Part shown: positions 23,659 through 32,523 of the stretch, in pieces
How the letters are laid out: each line of letters opens with the position of its first letter
Position numbering within the stretch: position 1 is the first letter of the stretch
Source: an uncultured Flavobacteriales bacterium
GTDB lineage: Bacteria; Bacteroidota; Bacteroidia; Flavobacteriales_G; Salibacteraceae
Assembly: GCA_905479105.1 (NCBI GenBank)
Contig: CAJQLE010000004.1
Location: 186,001-250,000 of the forward strand
DNA length: 64,000 nt
Direction: 5' to 3'
The notes under the pieces: model-generated
What the model saw: only the letters and a program-made list of their open reading frames with translations
Databases searched by the model: none
Told to the model about the DNA's origin: nothing
Translations under genes and position numbers: made by a program

Positions 23659-26600
23659 TCAATGCTTGAAATAAGGTGCCTTTGCATCTTCTAATTTCTG
23701 CGTGATTGCATTGATCTCAGTTTTTACTTTTTCGTAATTCGTGCGCAAAGAACCGTGCTCTTCCATTGCTATTTCAAAGCTTCGTTGTTCGCTTTGCGTT
23801 GGAGCTTCTGTGTGCTCGAAGATGTTACCGGCTGCTACTTCTATCCTGAAGATTATACCAGGGTAAGATTCTGATTCTCTCTTTGATTTGGTTCTATCTC
23901 CATATAGACCAATATTCAGCTGATCCAAATCTTTGCTGATTTTGTTGATCTCATCCAGGATGTTAAGATCGGCATTTGGTGCTTTTAAAACGGTGTTTTC
24001 AATAAATGAGAATGTGGTATTCAGCTCCTTCAGTTCTTCCATTGTAATTCTTACTTGCCTCCTTCCTTCATTCACTTTGTTAATGAAATTAGTGAGTTGA
24101 ACCAGGTCTGGTTTTGATATTTGGCTTTGATGAAGCATCTTAATCGTGAAACTTTCGGGACCAGCGAGAGCAGTTAATTTACCATTTAAGAATTGATGTA
24201 TTGTGACGCTATACTCGCCTGGCATAGCCAATGCTCCCCAATCAGGTGAAGAGTATCTACCGACTTCTTCTTCCTTAAGTTGCACAGGTGTGGTGCTCTC
24301 CAATCTAAAATCCCAAATGCTTTGATTGATGCCTTTGCTGACTTTCTCCTCCTTATATCTACTGATCACATGGCCATCCTTGTCCTTAATTTCGAAGACT
24401 AAGTATGGTTTGAGTTCAAGGTCTTCTTTTTTTAAATCCTCATAATCAGGATAATCAACATCACCCTTGTCTTTTCTGATTTTCTTTTCAGCCTTTCTTC
24501 TTTGATCTTCTAAAGTTTGAGGTTTTTCGTTTAAAAAGTACCTGAAAGTCGCTCCGATTGGGGGGTTAGGAGTCGTGAAAAATGACTCCCCTTGTGATGA
24601 TTTTCCGCTTGTCCCAAGTGGATTGGTCACATTGAAGACTAAAGCGTCTTTAATAGGAAAGATATGCGCTGAAGTGTTTGCTGTATCAGCAATCGTTCGC
24701 AAAGGAGAATAATCATCCAACACATAAAAGCCACGTCCAAAAGAGGCTAGAACAAGATCGTTCTCGCGTTTTTGTATTTCTATATCTCGAATGGCAATAG
24801 TCGGCAAGCCACCGCCTATTTTGGTCCATTTTTCGCCTCCATCAGTCGTAAAGAATACTCCGAATTCAGTTCCCGCGAAAAGCAAATCTTTGTTTTCATG
24901 GTCTTGAGCTAAGCAATAAACAGATCCTCTTTCTGGCAGATCTCCCGAAATGGATTCCCAAGAGCTTCCTTGGTCCTTGCTTTTCAATATGTAGGGTTTA
25001 AAATCGCCATTCTTATGGTTATTGAAAACGGCATAAACGGTGCTCTCATCAAAGCCATCGCAGAGAATGTCGTTCACGTAAGTTCCAACAGGAACACCAG
25101 TAAAAGATGAAAATTTTGACCAAGATTTCAGGTCAGTAGTGCGATGAATGAGGCCGTCATCTGTTCCTGCATAAAGCAATTCTGCTTTGATTGGGGATTC
25201 TTCCAATGCAACCAAGTTTCCAAAAATGGAAGTGCTTTTGTGTAAAGCAACTGCATCAGCCCCCCATGTGGTTCCCATAACCTTTAGCTTATTGCGGTCA
25301 ATTTTTTGAGATAGATCTTCAGAGACTACGGTCCACGAATCACCTCTGTTATCACTCATAAACACTTTGTTGGCTGCGAAATAGAGGCGCTTGCTGTCAT
25401 GAGGACTAATTAGTAACGGTGCGTCCCAGTTCCAGCGATATGCATCTTCACCTTTTCTTTCGACAGGCTTAATATTTACTTTCTCTCCTGTTTTTCTGTT
25501 GTAGCGAACTAACCAGCCATATTGAGATTGACTGTAGACGATATCTGCATTTGTTGGATCAACAGCAGGTTCAAAACCATCTCCACCTCGAGTAATATAC
25601 CAGTCGAAATTGCTTATTCCGTGAGCATTGGTTGTTCTTGAAGGGCCACCAATGGTATTGTTATCTTGTGTTCCACCGTAAACATTGTAGAATGGCTCAT
25701 CATAATCAACCGCTACGCGGTAAAATTGAGTGAGATTTAAGTTCTGATAGAATTGCCAATTGCTGGCCGCATCCCAAGTTTCGTAAAGGCCACCATCGCA
25801 TCCTACTAGCCAATGGTTGGTATTATCTGGATTAATCCACATCGCATGATTGTCTACGTGCTTGCTTTTTTCTCCAGACTTTTTAAAAGTCTTTCCACCA
25901 TCTTCAGTGTGATGAAGCCAAGTATCCATTGAGAACACCTTATTTTCATCCAATGGGTCTGGAATAAGTTCTACATAATAATTACCACTCGTGAAATAGT
26001 CACTTTGTCTGTTCCAACTTTCGCCCATATTGTCTGACCTGTAAAAACCACCATGCTCGTTGTCAAATCCTTCTACCATGGCATAAATTACATCCGGATT
26101 TGCAGGAGAAACTGCTAGCGCAATTCTTCCAAGATCGCTTTTGGGGAAACCACTCATGATTTTCCTCCAATTTTTCCCGCCATCTGTTGTTTTATACACA
26201 GCTGATTCAGGTCCTCCGCTTAGATAGGTCCAAACATGTCTTCTACGCTGGTGCGCTGAAGCATACATCACATCAGTATTTTTAGGATCCATCCATAAAT
26301 CAGAAAATCCTGTATTCTCGCTCACATGTAATATTCGATCCCATGTTTCTCCTCCATCATTTGATTGGTAGATTCCACGTTCACCACCTTCGCTCCAAAG
26401 GGGACCATAGGCTGCGACATATATGGTATTTGAATTTCCTGGCTTTACAATAACCTTGGCAATGTGTTCAGAGGTTTTAAGCCCCATGTTCTTCCAGGTT
26501 TTGCCATCGTCTAATGACTTGTATACACCGTCTCCGTATGCAACACTTCGTTGGTTGTTGTTTTCGCCAGTGCCGACCCAAATTGTGTGTTCATTATTAG

Positions 26601-26901
26601 GGTCGTAAGAAACGCATCCAATAGAGTATGAGCCTTGACCGTCAAATACTGGGGTGAATGTGTTTCCGTGGTTTTCTGTTTTCCAAACACCCCCTGAAGC
26701 TGCTGCAACGAAGAACTCATCATGATTATTAGAGTTTACAGCTAGGTCAATTACTCTTCCTGAAACCAAAGCTGGACCAATGCTTCTGAAGGACATTCCA
26801 CTTAAGCTTGATTGTTTCGGAGCGTCTTTTTCACCTTTTTTCTGTGCTATCCCTGAAAAGGTTGAAAGAAGAATGGAAAGGCAAACAATAGTATACTTCA
26901 T
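23659..26901 (-). CDS. Sortilin-like BNR/beta-propeller exported protein
   Basis: The ORF is open to 26928, but MKYTIVCLSILLSTFSGIAQ at 26901 is the signal peptide, and the -7 box at 26926-26933 overlaps any earlier start. The 1080-residue product has many BNR/Asp-box style repeats in a VPS10/sortilin-type propeller (about residues 30-680). Examples are SYDPNNEHTIWVGTGENN, SLDDGKTWKNMG, SNDGGETWDRIL, TTDGGKNWRKIM and TTDGGEKWTKIGGG. The C-terminal 350 residues (from about 730) contain Lys/Glu-rich and fibronectin-like parts (PVQLKEEEVGRYSSPDWGAL) and a helical end, without a T9SS sorting domain. Such proteins are annotated as glycosyl hydrolases, but catalytic acids are not evident, and binding of extracellular peptides or glycans is as likely. 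Confidence 0.88.
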   Translation of the reverse strand: MKYTIVCLSILLSTFSGIAQKKGEKDAPKQSSLSGMSFRSIGPALVSGRVIDLAVNSNNHDEFFVAAASGGVWKTENHGNTFTPVFDGQGSYSIGCVSYDPNNEHTIWVGTGENNNQRSVAYGDGVYKSLDDGKTWKNMGLKTSEHIAKVIVKPGNSNTIYVAAYGPLWSEGGERGIYQSNDGGETWDRILHVSENTGFSDLWMDPKNTDVMYASAHQRRRHVWTYLSGGPESAVYKTTDGGKNWRKIMSGFPKSDLGRIALAVSPANPDVIYAMVEGFDNEHGGFYRSDNMGESWNRQSDYFTSGNYYVELIPDPLDENKVFSMDTWLHHTEDGGKTFKKSGEKSKHVDNHAMWINPDNTNHWLVGCDGGLYETWDAASNWQFYQNLNLTQFYRVAVDYDEPFYNVYGGTQDNNTIGGPSRTTNAHGISNFDWYITRGGDGFEPAVDPTNADIVYSQSQYGWLVRYNRKTGEKVNIKPVERKGEDAYRWNWDAPLLISPHDSKRLYFAANKVFMSDNRGDSWTVVSEDLSQKIDRNKLKVMGTTWGADAVALHKSTSIFGNLVALEESPIKAELLYAGTDDGLIHRTTDLKSWSKFSSFTGVPVGTYVNDILCDGFDESTVYAVFNNHKNGDFKPYILKSKDQGSSWESISGDLPERGSVYCLAQDHENKDLLFAGTEFGVFFTTDGGEKWTKIGGGLPTIAIRDIEIQKRENDLVLASFGRGFYVLDDYSPLRTIADTANTSAHIFPIKDALVFNVTNPLGTSGKSSQGESFFTTPNPPIGATFRYFLNEKPQTLEDQRRKAEKKIRKDKGDVDYPDYEDLKKEDLELKPYLVFEIKDKDGHVISRYKEEKVSKGINQSIWDFRLESTTPVQLKEEEVGRYSSPDWGALAMPGEYSVTIHQFLNGKLTALAGPESFTIKMLHQSQISKPDLVQLTNFINKVNEGRRQVRITMEELKELNTTFSFIENTVLKAPNADLNILDEINKISKDLDQLNIGLYGDRTKSKRESESYPGIIFRIEVAAGNIFEHTEAPTQSEQRSFEIAMEEHGSLRTNYEKVKTEINAITQKLEDAKAPYFKH

Positions 26902-26925
26902 GTTGAACTGGTTTAGTAAATGAGG

Positions 26926-26933
26926 CAAATATA
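26926..26933 (-). promoter_or_regulatory. Candidate -7 promoter box of the sortilin-like gene
   Basis: TATATTTG on the minus strand matches TAnnTTTG exactly, 24 bases before the ATG at 26901. A TTTG lies 24 bases upstream of it, longer than the 17 seen elsewhere. Confidence 0.4.
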
Positions 26934-26998
26934 AAATTAGGTATGAGGTACGAAAACCAAATAGTGAGCAATGTAGTTTTTGGTGATAAATTTGGCCT

Positions 26999-27042
26999 AA
27001 ATTAATTTCTAATCTTTCTCCTCCTAATGAGGAGATTAATTT
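26999..27042. repeat. Inverted repeat upstream of tpx
   Basis: A seven-base stem TCTCCTC/GAGGAGA with a 5-base loop is flanked by AAATTAA and TTAATTT arms, with an asymmetric bulge on the left. It lies about 86 bases before the tpx ATG, in the 226-base divergent region, and could be an operator or structured leader. There is no other evidence. Confidence 0.3.
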
Positions 27043-27127
27043 GATTTTTGAAGGAAATCTACAGCTTGAACAAGATGATTGTTTCCTTGTTTCAATTTCA
27101 TATCATAAACCATAATTAAATCTAAAC

Positions 27128-27628
27128 ATGGCTTCAATTACATTTAAAGGATCTACAATAAAAACTGTTGGTGAATTGCCTAAAGTAGGGGAGCAAGCAC
27201 CAGACTTCTCTTTGACAAACGACAGCTTGCAGGATGTTTCATTGAAAGACTTCGCAGGAAAGAAATTAGTACTGAATATTTTCCCAAGTATTGATACCGG
27301 AATTTGTGCTATGAGTGCAAGACAGTTCAATAGTGAAGCTTCAAATTTGGAAAATACTGTTGTAATGAACGTTTCAAAAGATCTTCCTTTCGCTCAAAAG
27401 AGATTTTGCGGAGCAGAGGGTTTGTAGAACGTGAAGAATGCTTCAGAATTCAAAAACCTCGGGTTCTCTTCTAACTACAACGTTATAATGGAGGGAGGAC
27501 CTTTTGTAGGATTGTTCAGTCGCGCAGTAGTGGTAATTGATGAAAATGGCAAAGTGATCTACACAGAACAAGTTCCGGAGATAGTTCAAGAACCAGACTA
27601 CAAAAATGCTCTTGCTTCCTTGAAATAA
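27128..27628 (+). pseudogene. tpx: Thiol peroxidase Tpx, interrupted by an in-frame TAG
   Basis: Tpx is an atypical 2-Cys peroxiredoxin that reduces hydroperoxides with thioredoxin. The two listed ORFs (27128-27427 and 27431-27628) are one gene in the same frame, divided by TAG at 27425-27427. Joined, they give 166 codons, the normal length. The peroxidatic Cys is in [17 protein letters not shown] and the resolving Cys in RFCGAEG, both before the stop. After the stop the family end is intact (SRAVVVIDENGKVIYTEQV and EPDYKNALASLK). E. coli Tpx reads GAEGLNNVITLS where this gene reads GAEGL-stop-NVKNAS, so a single substitution such as AAG, GAG or CAG to TAG would explain it. The truncated 99-residue product would lack about 40 percent of the fold. 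A sequencing error, a recent nonsense mutation, or readthrough are all possible. Confidence 0.9.
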
Positions 27629-27646
27629 GATTCAGTTATAAAGTAT

Positions 27647-27686
27647 AATGACCGATTGTCACCTTATGTGATAATCGGTCATTTTT
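27647..27686 (+). terminator. Rho-independent terminator after tpx
   Basis: A 16-base stem with one G-U pair (AATGACCGATTGTCAC with GTGATAATCGGTCATT) closes a 5-base loop and is followed by TTT and a T-rich tract. Its intact state fits a tpx gene that was expressed until recently or still is. Confidence 0.9.
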
Positions 27687-27739
27687 ATTTCAATTCGTTG
27701 AGAGTTGTGTGCCAAATTTGTGGGATAAAATTATAAGCC

Positions 27740-28537
27740 ATGAATACGCATCAAATAGACTACCGCATCATCGGAGAAGAGATGCAATGTGTGGAGATTG
27801 AATTAGATCCTTTAGAAACGGTTATTGCAGAAGCAGGAAGTTTGATGATGATGGATGGAAGCATTCAAATGCAAACTGTGTTTGGCGATGGCTCTAAAGG
27901 TGATCAGAGTTTCATGGGGAAGATGTTTTCAGCGGGCAAGCGAGTTTTAACGGGTGAAAGTCTTTTCATGACTGCATATACCAATAATGGAACCTCGAAA
28001 GATCACGTGACATTTGCAGCACCTTATCCAGGAAAAGTGATTGCTCTTGACATTGCTGAATTAGGTGGTAAGGTGATTTGTCAGAAGGATGCTTTTTTAT
28101 GTGCTGCTCAAGGCACATCCATTGGAATAGAATTTCAAAAAAGAATTGGTGTTGGATTGTTTGGTGGAGAAGGGTTTATCATGCAAAAGATCGAAGGTGA
28201 TGGGATGGCGTTTGTTCACGCAGGAGGCACAATCATTGAGAGAGAATTACAATCTGGTGAGCTTCTTAAAGTTGATACGGGATGCATTGTGGCCTTTACA
28301 AAAGACATTCAATACGATATCGAATTTGTAGGTGGTATTAAGAATACACTTTTTGGGGGTGAAGGAATGTTTTTTGGAGCCTTAAGAGGTCCAGGTAAGG
28401 TTTGGATTCAATCTTTACCTTTTTCTAGATTAGCAGACAGAATAATAAGTTCAGCACCTAAGATGGGTGGTAAAAGAAAGGGTGAAGGAAGTATCTTAGG
28501 AGGTCTTGGTGGACTCTTGGATGGAGATAACCATTAA
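27740..28537 (+). CDS. AIM24/TIGR00266 family protein
   Basis: The 265-residue protein belongs to the AIM24 (TIGR00266) family, with [33 protein letters not shown] at the start. [48 protein letters not shown] and [18 protein letters not shown] follow. The fold is a beta-rich TRAP-like barrel of unknown function; yeast Aim24 acts in the mitochondrial inner membrane. It is cytoplasmic by sequence (no signal peptide). Its stop overlaps that of the convergent MORN-type gene by four bases. Upstream there is only a weak CAAATTTG box (27713-27720). Confidence 0.9.
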   Translation: MNTHQIDYRIIGEEMQCVEIELDPLETVIAEAGSLMMMDGSIQMQTVFGDGSKGDQSFMGKMFSAGKRVLTGESLFMTAYTNNGTSKDHVTFAAPYPGKVIALDIAELGGKVICQKDAFLCAAQGTSIGIEFQKRIGVGLFGGEGFIMQKIEGDGMAFVHAGGTIIERELQSGELLKVDTGCIVAFTKDIQYDIEFVGGIKNTLFGGEGMFFGALRGPGKVWIQSLPFSRLADRIISSAPKMGGKRKGEGSILGGLGGLLDGDNH

Positions 28538-28947
28538 TTCAATCGCTCGCCAGAAGCAATTAAGTTTCCATCAGGTCCATATTGCTTGAATGATGCAGGA
28601 AGACCATTGTTGTAATAGACTTTGTATGTGTTTTGACTCCATTGGTCATAATGGTTCCAAGAGCCAATTTTTACATCATTATGATAGAAGGCTGTAGCGA
28701 TTTCAATGCCATTTTCATTGTATCGAATCCACTTGCCTTGGAACATGCCGTTTTTAGAGTAGCCTTTCTCTTTTAGTTGACCAGTGTTGTAATATGCATT
28801 CACCTGAACTATACCTTTTTTCAATTTGATTAACTCAATCTTTTTTTCACCGTTAGGATAATACTCTATATGTATGACCTTTGCAGATAAACTAAAACTT
28901 ATCGCTACTAAAATTATGAATGTTATGATATGCTTTTCCCGAAACAT
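28534..28947 (-). CDS. Secreted MORN-repeat (YwqK-like) protein
   Basis: The ORF opens at 28989, but [23 protein letters not shown] at 28947 is a signal peptide, so the protein has 137 residues. It carries about four MORN-type repeats with the [61 protein letters not shown] and [12 protein letters not shown] pattern. Such proteins are often called YwqK antitoxins because of a domain name, but no toxin gene is near, and the signal peptide argues for a periplasmic role. The gene is alone, convergent with the AIM24 gene. Confidence 0.82.
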   Translation of the reverse strand: MFREKHIITFIILVAISFSLSAKVIHIEYYPNGEKKIELIKLKKGIVQVNAYYNTGQLKEKGYSKNGMFQGKWIRYNENGIEIATAFYHNDVKIGSWNHYDQWSQNTYKVYYNNGLPASFKQYGPDGNLIASGERLN

Positions 28948-29009
28948 AGAGCTAATGTAGGTAATTTTAAAGATACATTTAATTAACATTAAGTTAATAT
29001 TGAAAATTT

Positions 29010-29885
29010 ATGAGAAGTCTAACGTTGTTTTTGATTGCTTTTTCTTCTGTAATCCCCTCTTTTCATGGATTAGCGCAGGAAAAGCTGGAAGCTTATAGAA
29101 TATATTCCTCTAATGGTAAAGTGGTTTCATTTGAAGAAATGACTCGAGTTTTGGCTAAAAATGATGTGGTATTGTTTGGAGAAATGCACAACAATCCAAT
29201 AGATCATTGGCTTCAAATTGAACTGGTCAAAGCACTTGATGAGGCTCACAATTTAGTCCTCGGAGCCGAAATGTTTGAAAGGGATGATCAGTTGGTTTTG
29301 TTCGAGTATTTGTCTGGCACTATAAGGTTAGAGCACTTTAAAAAAGAGGCGAAACTTTGGCCTAATTATGATACTGATTATGCTCCCTTGGTTGAGTTTG
29401 CTAAAGAGAATGACCTTCAATTTATCGCCACCAACGTACCGCGCAGATATGCTTCATTGGTTGCGAGTAAAGGTCCTTTGGCTCTTGATTCATTGGATGA
29501 AGAAGCTAAACGTTTTCTTCCTCAACTTTCTCTTGTTGTTGACACCGCGGATGTAGGATATAATGATATGCGCGAGATGATGGGCGGGCATGGACATGGA
29601 ATGAATATCGAAAACTTGATAGCTGCTCAAGCTCTTAAGGATTATACAATGGCGATTAATATCATTCGTTTTAGAAGTGAAAAAGATTTATTTGTTCATT
29701 TTAATGGCTCTTTTCATTCTCAGAAGTTTTCTGGAATCAATACCTATTTGAAAAAACTGGATCCGTTATTGAAAGTTGGAGTAATCGCTTCTACCGAAAG
29801 TGAAACATTGGCTTTTCAAGATGATTGGAAAGAACTGGGAGACTTTATAATTGTTACGCACACATCAATGACCAAAACACATTAA
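29010..29885 (+). CDS. ChaN-like (heme-binding/Tiki-type) secreted protein
   Basis: The 291-residue protein has a signal peptide (LTLFLIAFSSVIPSFHGLAQ). ChaN-type motifs follow: VLFGEMHNNPIDHWLQIELV near residue 50, LVLGAEMFERDDQLVLFEYL, FIATNVPRRYASLVASKG, and MMGGHGHGMN. ChaN of Campylobacter binds heme, and related Tiki proteins are metallopeptidases, so the His residues here (EMHNN, HGHGM) may bind metal or heme. It is probably periplasmic. The next gene, a thioesterase, begins one base after the stop, suggesting an operon through the esterase at 30298. Confidence 0.87.
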   Translation: MRSLTLFLIAFSSVIPSFHGLAQEKLEAYRIYSSNGKVVSFEEMTRVLAKNDVVLFGEMHNNPIDHWLQIELVKALDEAHNLVLGAEMFERDDQLVLFEYLSGTIRLEHFKKEAKLWPNYDTDYAPLVEFAKENDLQFIATNVPRRYASLVASKGPLALDSLDEEAKRFLPQLSLVVDTADVGYNDMREMMGGHGHGMNIENLIAAQALKDYTMAINIIRFRSEKDLFVHFNGSFHSQKFSGINTYLKKLDPLLKVGVIASTESETLAFQDDWKELGDFIIVTHTSMTKTH

Positions 29886-29886
29886 T

Positions 29887-30291
29887 ATGCAACTGATTTC
29901 ACAACGTTTGTGCATGGAAAAAGACCTTGGGATCCATGGCAATCTTTTTGGAGGAATTATGATCTCATGGCTTGATGAATCAGCGGCAATAATGGCCTAT
30001 GAAATTTGTCATTCGCCTAATATGGTTACCCTTAAAATTGATGAAGTCATTTTCACTAAGCCGGTCAAAATGGGCTTTCATTTAAAGATCTATGGTAAGG
30101 TGCTTCGCTTAGGAAGGTCATCGATTACCTTGCTGGTTGAAGCGAGAAAGCATAATGTTTACAGTGGCGAAGAAACGTTGGTGTGTAGCACGAATTTCAC
30201 CTTTGTAAGGATAGACGATCATGGTGACGCTATTCCCATTTCAGAAAGAGTTCGCGAGAAATACAATGATTTAGATACCTCAGAATCATAA
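29887..30291 (+). CDS. Hotdog-fold acyl-CoA thioesterase (YciA-like)
   Basis: The 134-residue protein opens with CMEKDLGIHGNLFGGIMISWLDESAAIMAYEI, the YciA/hotdog motif with GNLFGG and an active-site Asp in the WLDE segment. It continues through VTLKIDEVIFTKPVKMGFHL and LGRSSITLLVEARKHNV. These enzymes hydrolyse acyl-CoA to free acid and CoA in the cytoplasm. The C-terminal tail is short and acidic. Upstream is the ChaN-like gene (one-base gap) and downstream the esterase (six-base gap), so one transcript is likely. Confidence 0.9.
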   Translation: MQLISQRLCMEKDLGIHGNLFGGIMISWLDESAAIMAYEICHSPNMVTLKIDEVIFTKPVKMGFHLKIYGKVLRLGRSSITLLVEARKHNVYSGEETLVCSTNFTFVRIDDHGDAIPISERVREKYNDLDTSES

Positions 30292-30297
30292 AGATCA

Positions 30298-30933
30298 ATG
30301 GCAGAAGAATTTCATATTGAAGTTTCTAAAACCGCAAGGTATTATACCTTAAAACCGAAGCTTGAGTTTAATAGCGTTTTGTTTGTAATTCATGGTTACA
30401 GACAACTTGCAAAACACTTCATTAAACGCTTTGAACCTTTAACTGAATTGGGGATAATGGTCGTTGCTCCCGAAGGATTGAACCGATTCTATGTTGAGGG
30501 TTATGATGGTCGAGTAGGGGCTTCATGGATGACAAAAGAAGATCGAGAGACGGATATTAAGGACTACTTAGGCTATTTAAATAAACTGCACTCCTCGTTG
30601 GATATACCTAACCATCTTCCCATTGATATTTTAGGATTTAGTCAGGGAGGACCAACCGCGTGCAGGTGGCTAGCAGAATCAAAGATGAATGTGCGAAAAT
30701 TGATTTTGCATTCTACCGTCTTTCCGAATGATTTTGACTTCAAAGAAAACGTGAAAAAGCTAGCATCCATTGATGTTTACACAATTTTTGGTGATAATGA
30801 TCAATTTGCGAATGAGAGTGTAATTGCTCAAAAATTAACCTGGATGAAGGGTTGTGGAATTGATTCAGATTTACTGAGATTTAAAGGGGGGCATGACATT
30901 GATATTCAATCGCTTAAAATTGTTTACGCATAG
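30298..30933 (+). CDS. Phospholipase/carboxylesterase-type alpha/beta hydrolase
   Basis: The 211-residue protein has VLFVIHGYRQLAKHF near residue 27, the nucleophile elbow ILGFSQGGPTACRWL (GFSQG near residue 115), an Asp in IFGDNDQFANES, and the catalytic His in FKGGHDIDIQS. The size and motifs fit the dienelactone-hydrolase-like or carboxylesterase group. The substrate is unknown. It is the last gene of the run that begins with the ChaN-like gene. A 208-base gap follows, holding a hairpin before the OmpA-domain ORF. Confidence 0.88.
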   Translation: MAEEFHIEVSKTARYYTLKPKLEFNSVLFVIHGYRQLAKHFIKRFEPLTELGIMVVAPEGLNRFYVEGYDGRVGASWMTKEDRETDIKDYLGYLNKLHSSLDIPNHLPIDILGFSQGGPTACRWLAESKMNVRKLILHSTVFPNDFDFKENVKKLASIDVYTIFGDNDQFANESVIAQKLTWMKGCGIDSDLLRFKGGHDIDIQSLKIVYA

Positions 30934-31047
30934 CTGGATGACTTTAATGTCTATCGTAAATTGAACCCCCTATGTTCATAGAATTATCTTGAAGAATATT
31001 GCTTTGGGCTAGATCGTTTAATAAGGTAATTCGACTTGATTAAACGC

Positions 31048-31087
31048 AGTAAATCACTCTGTAACCATTGCCCCTAGAGGATTTACT
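31048..31087 (+). repeat. Hairpin in the gap before the OmpA-domain ORF
   Basis: AGTAAATC-a-CTCT pairs with AGAG-GATTTACT across a 15-base loop, a 12-bp stem with one bulged A. There is no U tract, so a terminator for the esterase gene is unlikely; a leader structure or operator is possible. The rest of this 208-base gap (30934-31141) shows nothing else recognisable. Confidence 0.35.
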
Positions 31088-31141
31088 TGTTTGTGAAGTA
31101 TGGATTGTTAATTACATCCTCTTAGAGATAATAGTGCAGCA

Positions 31142-31906
31142 ATGATATCCATGAGCGAGATCAAAATGCAAAGTGAGTCGGTTCAAGAAAAGGTGACAAA
31201 CGTGTCTGCCGAACTTGCACTGGCGCAGGAAGAGTCTATTGCCAATCAAGGAGAGAACGACCAATTTGAGATTATTGCAGCTGCACAAGAGCAAGCAAAG
31301 AAACAAGCCATTGTTCAAGAGAATAGAAAGAAAGAAGAGGCAAGAATTGCCCAGGTTAAAACGCAGGAAGATGCAAGACGTTTAGCCGAGGTAAAGGCGA
31401 AAGAACTCGCACGTGATGAAAGAGCTAAACTAGAGGCTCAATTGGCGGCCAAAGAAGAGGTAGCCGAGGCTGAGAAAGTGACAAGTGCTGCTGCTGATGA
31501 TGATTCTCTTGATGAAAAGGAGAACTTAGTTTTCAGAAATATAATCTTCGATTTTGATAAAAGTGACCTCCGTTTATTAAGCCAAAAGGAATTGGATAAG
31601 ATTTACGCTTACTTAGATAAAAATCCAAAATATGTTTTGCAGTTAGATGGTCATGCAGATTGGATTGGCACAGTGGAGTATAATTTATCTCTATCAGAAC
31701 GCAGAGCTAAACAGGCCTATAAATACCTTAGAGTTAAAGGAATAAGTGACGAACGCATTGTTTACCAGTTCTATGGAGAAGCGCTTCCGGTAGCACCGAA
31801 TGCTAATGCGGATGGTACTGACAATCCGGAAGGTCGTCAGTTAAACAGGCGCTGTGAATTTGATCTTAAGGAGGAAGGAACTGCGGATATTATATTGAAG
31901 TTCTAA
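31142..31906 (+). CDS. OmpA-domain protein lacking a signal peptide (paralog of the 33342 gene end)
   Basis: The 254-residue ORF has an Ala/Glu/Lys-rich coiled-coil region (about residues 20-120, for example QEQAKKQAIVQENRKKEEARIAQV). An OmpA-like peptidoglycan-binding domain follows (IIFDFDKSDLRLLSQKELDKI, DGHADWIGTVEYNLSLSERRAK, and LNRRCEFDLK). It has no signal peptide and so could not be exported as it stands. The last 125 residues are clearly similar to the end of the large TPR-PD40-OmpA protein 1.4 kb away, including the shared FGEA-or-YGEA and NxN/DGTDNP segments. The frame is blocked by a TAA about 10 codons upstream of the ATG. It could be a 5'-truncated copy of such a protein, or a real gene whose start lies elsewhere. 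Confidence 0.75.
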   Translation: MISMSEIKMQSESVQEKVTNVSAELALAQEESIANQGENDQFEIIAAAQEQAKKQAIVQENRKKEEARIAQVKTQEDARRLAEVKAKELARDERAKLEAQLAAKEEVAEAEKVTSAAADDDSLDEKENLVFRNIIFDFDKSDLRLLSQKELDKIYAYLDKNPKYVLQLDGHADWIGTVEYNLSLSERRAKQAYKYLRVKGISDERIVYQFYGEALPVAPNANADGTDNPEGRQLNRRCEFDLKEEGTADIILKF

Positions 31907-31911
31907 ACGGT

Positions 31912-32523
31912 TTATTTCACATTCAATTTTAAAAGGCTTTCCTCTCCGATAAAGCCTTCCAATTTATCGTTGATCTTCACTGGTCCAACTCCGGCTGGCG
32001 TTCCCGTGAAAATAAGATCTCCTATTTTAAGAGTAATAAACTGTGAAACGTAGCTAATGATCTGGGTTACACTAAAAATCATTTTAGAAGTATTGACTTC
32101 CTGAACGATTTGATCATTGATTTTTAATGTTATATCAAGATCTTGAATGTTTTGATCATCCTTAAGTATCACAAATTTCCCGACAGGAGCACTCCCATCA
32201 AATGCCTTTGCCTTTTCCCAAGGAAGTCCTTTGCTTTTGCATAGAGCTTGAATATCACGGGCAGTAAAATCTATACCAACACTGACTTCATTGTAATATC
32301 GATGAGCGAAGCGCTCTTCAATACTCTTCCCAACACGACTTATTCTAACCACAAGTTCAAGCTCATGATGCACATCATTTGAGAATGATGGAATGAAAAA
32401 AGGGTTACGCTTTGGCAGAAGCGCGGTGTCAGGTTTTAGAAAAAAAACAGGTTCCGTAGGAACCTCGCTTTTCATTTCCTTGGCATGATCTGCATAGTTT
32501 CTTCCGATGCAAATTATTTTCAT
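31912..32523 (-). CDS. Fumarylacetoacetate hydrolase-family protein
   Basis: The 203-residue protein is of the short YcgM/FAHD1 type. It begins with KIICIGRNYADHAKEMKSEV and PVFFLKPDTALLP. Metal-binding acids appear in DVHHELELVVRIS (HxExE), and KAFDGSAPVGKFVIL and GDLIFTGTPAGVGPVK follow. Family members act as acylpyruvases or oxaloacetate decarboxylases using Mg2+. The gene overlaps the exonuclease gene upstream by four bases (ATGA), forming a pair on the minus strand. Confidence 0.92.
   Translation of the reverse strand: MKIICIGRNYADHAKEMKSEVPTEPVFFLKPDTALLPKRNPFFIPSFSNDVHHELELVVRISRVGKSIEERFAHRYYNEVSVGIDFTARDIQALCKSKGLPWEKAKAFDGSAPVGKFVILKDDQNIQDLDITLKINDQIVQEVNTSKMIFSVTQIISYVSQFITLKIGDLIFTGTPAGVGPVKINDKLEGFIGEESLLKLNVK

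Noticed and set aside
28534-28947. Toxin-antitoxin system (YwqK antitoxin label)
   Set aside because: The label comes from a MORN-type domain name. The protein has a signal peptide and no toxin-like gene is adjacent.
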